This document shows positions 11,754 to 25,174 of a DNA stretch of 64,000 bases, piece by piece; the first letter of the stretch is position 1; every line of letters begins with the position of its first letter. Below the pieces are notes generated by a model. It saw nothing but the letters and a program-made list of their open reading frames with translations. It searched no databases and was not told where the DNA came from. The DNA is from Lingula anatina. Lineage: Eukaryota; Brachiopoda; Lingulata; Lingulida; Lingulidae. Location of the stretch: contig NW_019775469.1 of the NCBI RefSeq assembly GCF_001039355.2, positions 62,001 through 126,000 on the forward strand, in the 5' to 3' direction. The translations under genes and the position numbers were made by a program.

Positions 11754-13902
11754 ATCACTCCGCGTCCAATTAAATATTGGAGCGGCGCGCTATCGAAGTT
11801 AATTTAACAACATATACTTCGTTAAAAGTTTTCTGTTTTTGATAGTTTTATATATTTCCTCCGTTTATGTGCGAATATATAGACGAAATACTTAAGAAGC
11901 GATTACTTTGAAAGTTATACTCGCACTATTTCCTTGTGGTTTTAACGCGGAAGCCAACTTGTTGTTATATTGCTCGTCTCAATGAATGAAATTCTCTAGG
12001 TCACCAAAGGCGCTTAACAAGCTCAAGTTTTAAAACAGACAATTTTCTTGGGGCAGATATTATTTTGAGTGACTTTCAATTACTCTGTACACTTTACTTG
12101 ATTCGAAGAGAGATGGAAAACTACTGTAAGGGTTTCGCGCGTACATAGACCCGTCGAAGTTTTTATTCAAAACACAGCAGGCACCTGCTGCTGCGGCCGG
12201 GGAGCACCGTGCTGACATCTGGCTGTGGTTAACGAAATTCAAAAGAATTTTGAGTGGTTGCTTCAGTTTGAAAGGCTAGTATATGATACATACGGGCTTA
12301 TTGTAAATCGGGCACGTCGGGGTCTTTATATTTACACATTGACTGGGTGTGTTTATGTATCTGACTGTGCTGTTTCTTCATTGAGAACGAGAAAAGGGTG
12401 CATGTCACAGAAATCCACGTCAAATGTATATTAGTAAAATTTACCAGACATCGGTAAAGGTGACAACATTTTCGTCCCCCCCTCTCTCTCTCTCTTTCTC
12501 TCGTGAATAACATGTTTGAAAAAAGGAGGCATGGCAAAAATGTTGCCTCGGCGGATACGTGTGAAACCAAAATAATTGATAATTACAGTTATACAGTTAC
12601 AGAATTGATTAGACATTTATTTATTTGTGGTAGGTAGAGTAAACTCACAGTCATCGTTAGAACACCTTTTCTGAAACTCAGGTATATAGAGTAGCTACAG
12701 TATATACTGAAACTTATAATGGGCATGATAATTTTGAGACGTGTGTTTTAATGAAACTGAATTCATTTGTGCTTTTTAATAAAAAAAAAGGTATATTGAT
12801 GTAATTATTTGTGAAATTTTGACGTGCAGTTTGGTGCATTTTTAAATAATTTTTTTAATAAACTAAAATATTAAGGGTGTTGTCACTGTGTTGCGGGAGG
12901 GAAATCTGTATGATTTAAATATGCCAAGTTTAAAATGTTCAAAGATAGTTGATTGTTGAAAGTACGAAATACAATGTTATACATTTTAATAGTGATGAAA
13001 TGGCAAAGTATTTCAATAGAGCCAAAATTTAAACGAAACTTGAAGTAGAAACTAACCCAATATACAAAATAAATTTGGTTTTACATTTTTCTTTCACAAA
13101 AAAATGCTGTTGAAGGCGCAATTAATCTGTTTTGATGAAAAAAAAAAAAAAAAAAAAAACAATCTCCTCACTTTGCTAAGCTTTTTAAAATATACATGTG
13201 CATAGCTGAAATGTCTTATTTGATTACAGTATATAGTTGTTTTGTGACTTTTCAGGTAAAATTAAAATTGACTTTGTTTAACGCGTACAAAATTTGATTC
13301 CCTTGTCAATAAACTGTCAATTAAACACAATCTTTTTTATGAATAAAGAGAGCTTTAAATAGAATTTCTATATATCCTTGTAATTACTTCATGATATTAT
13401 GAATAAGTTACCCTCGTATAAAGAGCTGTAAACAATCGCATTTACAAAGCATGTTTGGATTAGAAGAAAATTTGCAAAACCACTGCAGAAAATTGCGGTA
13501 GTTTAGAGAGCAATTGATATCTCATCTGTCACAACCAACGCATTTTGAACAGGTGCTATATTTTCCAATCTCCCTTTCAAAAAGATTAGTCCCTCATTTT
13601 ACCGATGGTGAGTGCTTTTTTGAAATAATCATAATTACAAAACTTATGATGTTCTTGATAACCAAGGCAGAACTTAATATCGTGAGTTTAGAGTCCATAT
13701 TTTTTTTAAATTTGACTTGGATTCGGATATGTTGCAGGTTTATTGCAAACAATGGCATGGAAAGTTAGTATTGGTGTAATGCATAATACTGCTAAAATAC
13801 GAATCGTGTGCGTAACACAGAGCAGTTTAACTAACTGATTATATTATAACTATTATTTCTTCTTCATCAATTATATGTCTTGTGTCAACCCACAGGGCTC
13901 AG
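11754..13902. promoter_or_regulatory. Divergent intergenic region between the EGF gene and UHMK1
   Basis: The EGF gene runs leftward and UHMK1 rightward from this 2.1-kb interval. CpG-containing sequence is densest at about 11.6-12.5 kb. A clear acceptor (CCCACAG at 13889-13895) immediately precedes the UHMK1 start, so a 5' untranslated exon probably lies in this interval; its donor could not be fixed. The rest is AT-rich, with a poly(A) run at about 13139-13159. Confidence 0.4.
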
Positions 13903-16900
13903 ATGGAAAACCATGCTGTCCAAGGGACAGAAGGACGTGTATGGCATGTCAAGAACAAAATAGGTGAAGGCAGCTGTTGTTCTGTTTATAGAGCTGTGGA
14001 GGCAGTGGGCTTTGGTGAGGTAATAAATTGACTGTTGCATTATATAAGCTGTTTTTTGCTTAAACAATATTTATTAAGTATAATACTTAAACCTAGTAAC
14101 TGGCTAAGAAAACTCTCATTTTGGATCTTAAGATAATTTTGATAATGAATGGCTGAATTCAGTTTTTAAACATTTTTGTTAAACTTTTACTTGTCAGTCA
14201 TTAATATTAAAGAAGTAATTTCAAATGATAGTTTGCTTGGTACATACAAACTGCACATGTACTGTCACTTCTCAAGTGTCATCAATTCATTCATCATTAA
14301 TTTAAATTAACCTTCTATTTTTTAATGTAAGATTATATATAAGATTTAGAAATCAATGAAATTGATATTTCAGGTATGTATCAAAGTATATAGAGCAGAT
14401 TCCAGATATGTGTTTGCCTGTGACAGAGAGCGAATTCTCCTGGATATTCTCCACACAAAACACCCAAGCAATCAACACATAGGTAAAGTTGGTTAGTTTA
14501 TCCCAAACTTCAGAGACAACACAGTCAGCATCTTCACTTTCTCATTTTATACATCCCTGCTTGTTGTACCTTATTGATAGTGAAATAGGAACCTAACTAA
14601 TATGGAGAGTTAGAAGTGAAGAAACACAGATCAGTTCTGAAGCTCAGAGCAGGTTAGAAAGAGTGTTATTATTATTATACTCATATTTGGTAAAAGACCA
14701 AAAAAGTGTTGTTTGATGTTGTAAGCTGTACTTGACTGTGAATTTCACATTGAATTAACATGATATCTGTTTTTGATAATGTTAAATGAACAATTCCAGC
14801 AATATCTTCATATATTTATTCCAGACTTAAGATTGGCCTATAACTATATACAGTACATTTCTTATATCTTAATATATATCATAATACGTACTGATGTTTT
14901 ACAAACATCTTTTTGCAGTGAACGTGTTAGACTACTGCATCCTTGACAATAACCAACACTGTTTAGTTCAGGAACAGTTAGACTTAGACATCAGGCAGTT
15001 GCTCCTGAAGAGCAGTGGGAGGCTGTCGCTATATCACATACAGAGACTTGCCAGGGATATTTACCAGTAAGTTTTCAGGTATGCACAATAGGCAGCTCAT
15101 TGAATGTTGCAAAATGTAATTTTTGTGTTAAAACATAAAACATTAAAATTTTGTAGCTTTTCAGTTTCTTCCTGTTTTATTTATTTATTTTTTCACTTAC
15201 ATTATGTAACATAAGTCCACATTTTACAGCTTGATCTTTCTGTTAATTTCTATCCAGTGGTCTGTGGTGTCTGCACAGTCTTGGCTTTGTCCATGGGGAT
15301 GTGAAGCCTACCAACATTTTATGGAGTGGTCAGAGTGGCTGTTGGAAGCTGATAGATCTTGGTCTCAGCTTCCACACTGAGGATAAAGTGAGTGATTTTT
15401 TTGTTTAAATAAAAAAATATATTGTGTCTTCAGAGAATAAACTTGTTTTTAGTGGGCTTTATGTGATAAAGGACAGATGTATGACTTTTTAATTTTTATT
15501 GCTTTTGAATAATTGGGAAGAATGCTTTAATTTATTATAAATATATGTTATGCATATGTGACTAAACATGTGGTTTACTTTATGTAACCAATCTACTTCT
15601 AACTACTGCTACAGACCCAAAATTCTCCACAGGATGTGTCTTTAAATATTCATCATTTAAAAAAATTTTTGGAAGACAAATAATATTTGCATACAAAAAA
15701 ATCAGTAGAAAAACACCTTCTTCTATATGTCCTTACCTTGCTTTTCTTTCAGGACGTAGGGCAGATTCAGACCTCTGGTTATCGGGCACCAGAGAGCACT
15801 CTCTGGAATGAAACTGCTGAGGAAAACAGACACCAGGTGTCAGCACCAGGCTGTGAGGCAGATATGTGGAGTGTGGGCTGTGTAATGCTTGAAGCGTTCA
15901 CTGGAGAAAAGTTCTTGAAGAAAGGGGACACTGTGGCAGTTTGTGAAATTTGCAAGGTTTGACTGGCTTTATTGTTATTAAAAATTATGTTAAGGTAGCT
16001 TTCATGAACTTGAACAAAGAAAAGCAGCACTTCTTATGAGATATTTCATTTCTAATTATTTGTATTTGATGCAGAAAGACTCATTTTGTTTAACAGTTGA
16101 AAACACACACACACAAAAATAAAATGTCCCATTGTCTGTTTTGAAAAAAAAATGTTTCCCAAAAAAGGACAGATTTAAACTTTGTGATGAATTGTAACAA
16201 TTAGCAGAGAATATTTCTGTACATTAACCCAAAGCCTTTTCTTCTTGCAGAGTACAGCCCCAAAATATACTCAGTGTAGATACTATGCAAGAGCTTGCCA
16301 AACAATAACCTCATCCAAAACCGAAGAACACTCAGATGAAAAAGTGTTTAAAGCTTTTAGTAACATGATTTGCAGGTATAATGATTTACCAAGAAAACTC
16401 ATTTGGCAGCTTTGTTATAAAATAAATTTGTATTTTGCATAGTTGTGTATTTTGCAAAGAGGGTATCTGAGTGAAGGAAGTCAGCAGAAAAACAGACAAT
16501 TATAGATTTTTAAAATTGGTAAGCTGTGCCATATTCATCTCACACAAATTAAATATTTGACTTGTTTTGTTTTTGCAGCTTAGTCACATGTCTTCCAAAG
16601 AACAGAGCTAAAGCAGAATGTGCTAATTTACCTCAAGATCACTTCCTGGATTACTCAATAGGTAATTTGATTTCAATAAATTTGCCCCCCCCTTACCCAT
16701 ATGGGCACTTAATTTCTTACCACATATTTAATATATAAGGTTACTATGTGAGCTTCTTTCATTTTTAGGCTTTTTCTGTAGGTTTTTTTCAGCTATCACG
16801 TTAGATGTGGTTGACTGGATAACTTGATATTATAGTGTGAGAATTTCTAATATTTTGTGCTTATTTTACAATTGCCCGAAAGCTAGACCTTTTATAAATG

Positions 16901-19581
16901 ATGCATAATGCTTCATGGCAGGCCCGTAGCCAGCAATTTCAAAAGGGGGGTTCTTTTTCTGAAAAAGTGGACCTTTCTCCATAAAAACTTCATGTACCTA
17001 GAGCAAATTTTACCCAGAGTGGACCTTTTCTCAGCAAAAGGGGCGGTTCTTTCCAACCCCCCGAACCCCCCCTGGCTACGGGCCTGCATGGTAATTAACA
17101 AAATGAAGACATGGTGTTGTTTTAGTAGATGTTCTCAGTCTAGACACAAGTAAAAATCCTTGACCCATTGGTTTTTTCTTCAGCTCCCACCTATCATGAT
17201 TTACTGCTGTTACCCACATGTGTTCTCAGACTCCTCAATGTTCTTGATGAAGGTGAAGATGAAGATGAAGATAGAGATGAGGAGCGATATAAAGGTACCT
17301 TGGAAATGATCACAGTATTTACAGTGTATACAAGCTAGATGATAAGGGATGGGATTTTTCCAACTACTTAGTATGAGTGGATTTCTAACTTTTTGGCCAA
17401 AAAAATCATCAGCCTAGGCTGCGCCCTGGACCCCATGCCATATGTTTCGACTTTTTCACTAAATGGCAGCCTCATCCCTGGGTAATGAAGAGAATTTATC
17501 CATGGATATTTTCTGTCGAATTACAGTCATTTGTACAACAGTTTGAATTAACCATGTTTTGTGTGTCACTTTTGTATTGCTTTGGATCGATCTATTTGGT
17601 AACAAGCTGTTCGATGGTTTCCATCACTTTTCTCAATGTGGAAATTGTGGTAGAGAAGCCTTTCGGCACAATTGAAAAACGTTATGTCTGCTGTTTCAGA
17701 TATCCAGACTGATGTGCTTAGTGAGTGTGAGAAGTATGGGCATGTAGTGAAATGTGTGATACCAAAGGAGGGACCAGGAAGAGGAAAGGTGGGCAACTGC
17801 TTTTAGGAATTATTTAAGGGCATATCATTATGTATTGAGGTTTTTTTATCTACTCATGGATGAAAACATTTAGGAAAGGAAATGAAAAAAAAAACATTTC
17901 TTTGATTTTGGTTAGAAAGTATTCATAATATTTAAGTAAAATTTTATTTTCTGATATGGTATGAATGCTGTTTAAGTTAAAACTTTACTACGATTATATG
18001 GGCCTTGTCATTCTACCACATCATATTCTTTATTGTTTGCTTAAAAACATGAGAAAAGCCAAATGTTTTACACCCCATTTCCATAGATTTTTAGATCGAT
18101 CTATCCCTGTGGGGAGTCTCACAAGATTACTGTCAGCTTGGCCGGCTTAAGCGTCTGTCCCGCCTACTAAAAGCTGTAAAGGGGTAATTAACTATGGTGC
18201 CCACTCGGTTGACTGCAATTTAGCGTGAACCCCCAGGGAGTTAGGTCGATCTAAATCTTAATCTTTAGATCGATCTAAATCTCTGGGAAAGCACCCTAAG
18301 CCTCCATATCACCCTAGGCTGCTTCGATCAGTTGTTTTACTTACCACTTAATCAGTTATTAGTTTAAAGGCTCAGGGTAAGAATTCGGCAGGACCTCTTG
18401 AGGAGGAGTTCAGGATCACTCATGTCTTCCATCTTATAAATAACAAATTACATGAAGTGTGCACCGCAGGTTTTATGAACCTACTTACATGACATTTGTT
18501 TTAAAGGTCTCAAAAGTAGCTCAAAAAGACAACTATTCTGTACTGATTATAAAACACCAGCATTATTTCTATGTGAACTTAGATGAGATAAAGAGGGCGA
18601 GGGATACCTGGCATTTTTGTCAGGTCATATGCCATAGTACGCTGTCAGTCACAAAGTACCCCCAGCAGGCATCTAACCTGCAAACATGTATTACCCTGTG
18701 AGGTTACTGTTGCCACCCTGTGCTTCGGTGGTAACGTGAAACAAACTTCTACACTATAGCATACCCTTGCCATTTCAAGTTACCTCTGACCAGATTCATT
18801 TTGACCTAGTTTGTTAAGCCAGTCGAATTCATGTTTTCAAGTTTTTTCACCAAAGGTTGAGTAAAGTCTAGGAATATGCCCAGTGACACTAGAGCAACTC
18901 CTAGGTTTTTTATTGGCACAGCACAATAAACCTCTGTAATCTTTGATTGGTCCAGGTCTGGATTTGAACAAACTGTGCTTTGACTCATTCCCATTTACTG
19001 GTTAGACCATTAAGTGATTCACTGAGTGAGGGGCAGCCGGGCCCAAAGAATCTGGCCAGGGTATGCTATAGTGTAGAGGTTTGTTTCAAGCTATCTCTGA
19101 AGCTCAGGGTGACTGTTGTTGTTTTGACATTAAAAAGTCAATGACCTACAAGTTTAAATAAGGTCATGAATGGCGATTAATAAATCACATTTCCCCCTTC
19201 AAAAAAACTCTGTGCAAATTACTTCTGGTACAGATTTCCAAGAGTATCTCTCAATTATAAAATAACCCATATTTAAAATTGCATCGGTTTATGCCCTTAT
19301 CAAGTCACTGAGTGCAAAATGAAAGGAACTGCAATTTTCCCTTTGTCCCGTGTGTAATCACATGCTATTTCAGTTTGATAATTTATAAAATTTCCATTTC
19401 CTGTTATTATTTTCAATTTGTTATATTTAACCTGTTTTTTTTCCAGGTGTATGTTGAGTTCAGTCAGTGCAGGGATTGTGAGGTGGCATTCTCCTCACTG
19501 TGTGGAAGAACTTTCTCCGGAAGAACAGTCATCACCACATTCTTCCCCCAGGACTGGATGGAGAGTGGGAGACTTCTGTAA
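13903..19581 (+). CDS. UHMK1: Serine/threonine kinase with C-terminal U2AF homology motif (KIS)
   Basis: Ten exons join to 1,251 bp, 416 aa: 13903-14019, 14374-14482, 14919-15066, 15258-15387, 15753-15956, 16251-16375, 16579-16661, 17184-17294, 17700-17788, 19447-19581. All introns are GT-AG and the frame stays open. Kinase features are the Gly-rich loop IGEGSCCSVY, Lys43 (CIKVY), HGDVKPTN at 137-144 with Asp139, DLG at 158-160 in place of DFG, and RAPE. After an acidic stretch (DEGEDEDEDRDEE) comes the UHM with the RTF form of its R-x-F motif at 393-395. Human KIS has 419 aa and the same layout; it phosphorylates the splicing factor SF1 and stathmin, and its UHM binds SF1/SF3B1-type ligands. 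The ATG at 13903 lies just after an acceptor, so the 5' UTR is split, and the open frame could extend into an unseen upstream exon. Confidence 0.93.
16918..17087. mobile_element. 170-bp MITE-like element with perfect 16-bp inverted ends
   Basis: GCAGGCCCGTAGCCAG at 16918-16933 is matched by its exact reverse complement at 17072-17087. The flanks (TTCATG on the left, ATGGTA on the right) suggest a short duplicated target of about 3 bp. G runs inside the left end face C runs inside the right end, extending the pairing. There is no coding capacity. It sits in the seventh UHMK1 coding intron. Confidence 0.75.
18706..19118. mobile_element. Inverted-repeat element with about 65-bp arms in UHMK1 intron 9
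   Basis: The arms at about 18706-18772 and 19054-19118 are imperfect reverse complements, sharing CTACACTATAGCATACCC and GAAACAAAC. On the minus strand the interior carries a B-box-like GTTCAAATCC and an A-box-like TGGTCTAACCAG (one mismatch), so a tRNA-derived SINE may be enclosed. No transposase is present, so this would be a non-autonomous element. Confidence 0.6.
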
Positions 19582-20610
19582 ACAACAAATGCTGGATGTT
19601 TGTGTATGTGGGAAATACAGTTGAGATAGTATTCATACATACAGAATTGGGTTGCTGTGTTTAGACTTACACAGAGATTGCATCCCCCATCCTCCCCCCC
19701 CCCCCAACGACCCCTTCCCTCGGCCCCTTAATAGGTTGTCTGAGAAGTGATGTTATTGTTGCCTGGTTCCATGCCCTGGAATCAGGATAGTTATGCTGGG
19801 GAATGGTAATACATTTTTCATGTTATATAGATTAATGAAGTGTTACTTTGGATAATTGAAAAACCAGCATAAGTTGAACAACCAGTGCTGCAGTTTTATT
19901 TGCTCAAGATTGGTAATTGCTTTGATTTTATTAAAAAGAACTGTAAATTTACTGCTATATGCAAACAAAACCTTACTTTTGTAGTAAAACCGACCTCCTT
20001 TTTTGTTGTACAAGATTTATTGAAAGAAGAGGAACTGATGTGAATGCAAACACCAGTAAGACAGATATTGAAATTGTTATAATCATGATAAATAATCATA
20101 TACTACTTACTAAAGTAGATGGTAGTGAATGTTTGTTTGATATGGATTTAACTGAAGAATTCAGACAAGAAGGCGTGTCAAAACAATGTTGTATGGAATG
20201 GGAGATTGAAGAACTATTCAAGTTGTAATAAAGAACTTCCAGGATTCTGGAACATGTGGAGTATTGAAAATTAAACATTTATCAACAAAGATTAATCTCA
20301 ACATCATGCTTTTATAATTTGTTATTGCTGAAGACATATTGTGAATTTTACATGGGGATTGGGAGGGCATAGTGCTATATATTCATTTGCCACATGTTAC
20401 AGTATTAGATTGATGCACTGAACTTTTAATAAACAAGTCTGCTGTTTGTTTTGCAAGGTAATAAGTAGAAAAATTGGCTTGAAAATTTTTATAAGGTTTA
20501 CATTTTTTGTTACTCTTCTTTCTTCTGTTTACAATATCAGCCATGACATCTTGCCATTATTATTATTATTATTAATGACAGTCACAGTGCTTGCCAATAC
20601 TGTATTATTA
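19582..20610 (+). other. UHMK1 3' untranslated region
   Basis: The stop at 19581 is followed by about 1 kb before the strongest poly(A) cluster. A C run lies near 19697 and an ATT microsatellite at about 20556-20573. An 89-codon open frame at 19959-20228 ends at the AATAAA of 20227; I treat it as unproven. Confidence 0.55.
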
Positions 20611-20658
20611 AAGCAATAAAGCAATAAAGAACTACTCTATATGATTTATTAATTTATT
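20611..20658. terminator. Facing poly(A) signals of UHMK1 and the EF-hand gene
   Basis: Plus-strand AATAAA at 20615 and 20623 could end UHMK1 transcripts; others lie at 20227 and 20428. Minus-strand AATAAA (TTTATT on the plus strand at 20645 and 20653) could end the EF-hand gene. The two tail-to-tail genes would thus finish within tens of bases of each other or overlap. Confidence 0.55.
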
Positions 20659-21664
20659 TCAAAAGTATAAAAAGTGTTGCAAATAAATATTATTTGACAA
20701 CAGAAAATGTTGTTACTTACAAATGTTAAAAAACAAAGCTTCGAAAAATTCTCAAATTTTCTATTGCATAATAACATGGAGCAAGTTTTTTCTTAAGAAA
20801 TATGCCACGAGATGTTTTGGAATGAAAGGGAAGAGATTTGAAGATTTTTTTTCCTCTCTCGTATACAGAGATAGTCAAGTTTTCCGTCTGTTGATTTTTT
20901 GACATAAAACATTGTGCTTCTCTGTTTCATTATCATTTATATGATGTCTTAAGTATACATTTGTAATCTAGATGTGGATAGTTATAAAAAAAGAATAAAT
21001 GTAGGCAATTTCAAGGCAGTAGTTTCAAGGTTATGTTCAACAATACGTCCAAATGTATTCTACGCACGAGGCAACTGTAGTTGCTAAAAAGAGAAAATGT
21101 AATTCTCGTGGAAAAAGAAGATATTAATCAGCGTCTCAAGAATCCTCATGTAAACTTGCTATTTCTATTTTAAGTTTAACAATAACATTTTGAAAGAATA
21201 TGTGATTAATATCTTTAGCTTATAATTTAATTTATATTTAAACGCACAATTTTATAATGATTTATATACACATATTTCGTAAATTATCTTTCACCCGACA
21301 GAATTTAGCAATACTGTCTCAAGTAATGCAGACAATAAGGAGGAAAATATTTCCTCACTCATGTGCTTCTGCACTGTTACAATATCTCCCTGCGCATATT
21401 TTCTTTGCTCTTTTCAATCCCTGGAACAGACTTCATTGCACAGCTAATGAACCAAGGCTACGTTACTGAAGCTTCGTTGCAGCAGGATTCTGCCGTTGTA
21501 CTTATATACAATTTTAATGATAAAATTTGAATATGATGAAAAAGCGATGCAACGTTTTAAAGGCGCAGTAGGTAAAATTCTTAAATAATATATTATATTT
21601 TTTACAGAAGGGAAACTACTAGATACATAGGAAGGAAATGAAAAGCTGGAAATATTTGGTCTTT

Positions 21665-24600
21665 TTATGCCTTGGCTTCTTCTTCTTCAGCCTCTTTTGC
21701 GGCCTTTTTCAACTTTTGAGTTTCGGAAGGTGCACCCTCGAAGAATTTGAGACGGTACAACAAATGTCCAAATTTTCCAATGTCCACCTGCCCATCCTCA
21801 CTTGATGTCGTCTTGATGAAAAAGTCCACCTCTTTCTCGGTCAAGTTACGGCCAGTTTTGGTCATCAGACTCTTGAACCCTGCCCTTGCCTCTTCTGGGT
21901 CTATTGCCCCGCTTCCATCTTTGTCCATCTCATTGAATTTTGCCAGTAACTCTCCGACACTGAAATATAAAAAATATATTATTGATACTACTTTATAATA
22001 GGTATATTTATTACTTAATATTAAAGTGCTGATGCACTAGGAATTATATAATAAGTATGACTACTGGATCGGGAGATGTTTGGAAAATGAAATTCCAAGT
22101 AGCAGCTTTTTCTTCGGCTTCCAATATCTCAAACGCAGTTTACCAAGCCTCCCCTCTCTCTCTTTCCCTCCGTGCGAGTGTTTGTGTGTGCTTATCCATT
22201 TATTTATTTATTTATTTATTTGGGGCGTGCAGAAAGAAAATCACTATCCTACTTTTTTTTCGGAAATTTGGCCCTCGTTGCCTTTCCCGTGACATTTCCC
22301 ACTTCTATAACCTTAAGACCAAATGTCACGTCGGTTTTTAATCAAAGATCACATAAAGTTACCCCAGAACACTGTCGATAATTAGAAATAGTTGATAATA
22401 CCTGGGTTCACGGGCAGGCTGAATTTGATAAGATATCAAATCAGGCTGGCAATTTGTAAGCCCTCGTAGAAAATGGAAATATTTGAATTAACACACGGAG
22501 CTACAGGAACTACAGCGATCTGGCTCCATCTGTTGTATTTTATCACAAGAAACAGATACCTAAAGGTTTCAGTCTAGGTAGGTGTTTTGGCTGACTTGGC
22601 CACTGTAAAGGCTGTGGACTACCGGTGAGAACGGTATATAAAACAGGTGCTTGTGGTCAAATAAACACTAGGGCAGTGTGTACAAACAAATAATTCATCT
22701 AAGAATATGCACTATCCAGTGTATCATGTCATATTCGAAAAGCTAACTAAGCAAAGCATTAGGAAAAGCTCTAATGATACAATTTGAATAGGACTGAGAT
22801 GAGGATGGCAAATAATAGATTTCACTCTTGGAATATATATCCATTTTGAACAAACGTTTTTTTCTTCTTGTTTTGCTTCATTTTCATTTTTAACGAACTA
22901 CACCGCCTAACTACAAAGTTCAACGTGTTATTAGCTAGTTTTCTTCTTACAGAATTATCGCTTGTAAATAGTTACTTTAGTCTGTAGCAATCCAGGTCAT
23001 TAAAAAAATACTTTTGTTGAAATTGCGTGTAGTTTCCAATTTTCATCTTCCCGTCATTACGTCACTTAATCCTGGTTTTATTGTTTGTTTAATGAGAGTT
23101 TCACTACATTTGATTGCCAGTTGGTGTAACCTAAGTCTCCCCCAGCGTGAGTTATATTGCTAGACATGTTTTATTATCTCTATTTACATCCACTCCTCGA
23201 ACTGCAACATAGCTGTGCGCACAAATACATCACCTGTACCGTGTTTTCCTAAAGAACAGGTGATATTTAACATTTCGTTTCAAAATATATCAATATAACT
23301 ATTTCTTCCGCCTTGCTTTCACATAGAATTATTTTACCATATCTTGTTGGTCACCGTTTGATGTAAAGCTGATAACTACAGAAAGCTATGGTGTGATTTA
23401 TACTGCCCGTAATTTTTATTATCTCTCTCCCTGAACAAGGTAGGCCATGAGCAGTATATCTATTCGCAAGGATGTAAAAAGATATATTCAGTCCCAAACT
23501 GCGCCAATGGCTGCAAGATCAGTGCCATAAAAAAGGTACATTATCTCCGTGGATGATGATGACTCCTCGCTTTAAAGGCGCCTCACGCTGACGGCGTAGA
23601 AATTTTACGCTGAACGCGCTATTTTGAACTGGTGTTCTTTTTTCGCCAAGACGTGTTTCCATTGTTGATTTACAGATATTTTGGGAAAATTGAGGATGAT
23701 GCGAATATATATATGAGGTTGAAGTAGCAGTGGGTATCATAAGTGGATGGTAAAAATGGGCGCAGTTTACCACAAGCCTAGATTAGACCCTTGCTGTAGA
23801 GAAAAGAAAATAAACTAGAGAGAGGTTAACACCATTTCAGATTCACAACATTTGCTGACAAAGAAATCATTTTTATGCTTAGTGTTACTTGCAATTATCC
23901 AAAGTCTAACCTCCCTGAAATTCCAACCGTCTGCATTTCTTTCATGATTTGTGGTTTACATGCCTCAACTAACTGGCCTTATGCCATTCACATAAACATT
24001 TTAAATGGTAGCATCTTCTGGCTGGTGTATCTCTTCTCAGTAATTCCAAATGTTTTCATTTTAGAATTAACATGCATTATAATAAATATATTAAATTGTA
24101 CATACAGATGAATTATAAAGTTATTTGGAGTTAAGTGTGTTATTTTATATGCGACCGAAGGCGTATTGGCACAGCTGAATGAACAGTATAACACATGTGT
24201 GGGGGCTAGTTGTTTTTATCACCGCCTTAGTGTTATTTCCTGATGGCTCGTCGGACAAAGGCTCAAAGTACCGTTAGAAAACAGGTTATCTATATGATTA
24301 TTGACTTGAATACAAGCATTGCTTCGAAAGACAAGTATTCACATTGAAACAATACGGGGACGTAAATTGTAAGACTTAAATACATTATTTTGATAATAAC
24401 ATTATTTTGATATACTGCAGTTATGCAATTAATTGAGAATAAGAGGTGTAAAGTCATAAAATCGCAAAATTATAGGACATTGATCTCGTTTGATGTATGG
24501 TCAACTTACCTGGATCCGACTATCGTATAGAATTGCTGGAACTCCCACATGCTAAGACTGCCGTTACCGTCAGAATCGAACGTTTTGAACATATTTTCCG

Positions 24601-25174
24601 CTTGTTCAGCAGTAAGCCCAAATTCAGTTGTAAGCATTGTTATGGCTTGTTCTTTTTTCAACCGACGGATGTTTTTCTGGGTGTATTTGTCAAACATTGC
24701 TTGAACTTCTTTTCTGCAAGAGAGAGTTGTCAGAAATATTGCAATTTCGGTTAGAGGCAAATTATTTATGATATCACTTACAAAGTCTACATGGTAGTTG
24801 CAGAGTTTTTAAATATTTACTGAGGAGGTAAGAAGCAGGATCGTCTGCTCAACAGCTGGTATGTTCTTTCTCTATTAGAACACTTCAGAAAAAGGGCAGC
24901 GAAAATTGTAGGTAAATGTTATCTGACAATGCCATCGTTAACTTGATACTAAACGCCTACTAAAAGTGAATATTTTCCTCGAGAGTACAAGAAGATATAT
25001 CCCACTTCGCGAAACAAAACAAAAAGCGATACCAACATATTTATAATTTTTCTTGAAAATCGACATAGAACTCTCAGTCACAATCTCCATAATCAATTAA
25101 AAATCATCAAAAAGGCACTTGTAACTTATCGCTAAACTCCTAATAAATACTTACGGAAGTTTCCGTTGCGGCAT
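21665..25174 (-). CDS. EF-hand calcium-binding protein, 172 aa
   Basis: Three exons, 25174-25155, 24713-24510 and 21959-21665, join to 519 bp with GT-AG sites (CC|GTAAGT, AG|GTAAGT). The protein starts MPQRKLPKEVQAMFDKY. Two canonical 12-residue EF loops are visible: DSDGNGSLSMWE (about 53-64) and DKDGSGAIDPEE (about 87-98), with acidic or oxygen-bearing residues at 1, 3, 5, 9 and Glu at 12. The segments around 15-28 and 123-136 (SSEDGQVDIGKF) look like degenerate EF-hands, giving a four-hand calmodulin-like layout with two likely active sites. The tail is Lys/Glu/Ala-rich (KKAAKEAEEEEAKA). There is no signal peptide, so it is probably cytosolic. The exact family was not recognised. Intron 2 is 2.55 kb. 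A minus-strand TATAAAG lies near 25360-25366, about 190 bp upstream of the ATG. Confidence 0.88.
22197..22221. repeat. (ATTT)n microsatellite
   Basis: Tandem TTTA units are directly visible in the second intron of the EF-hand gene. Confidence 0.9.
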
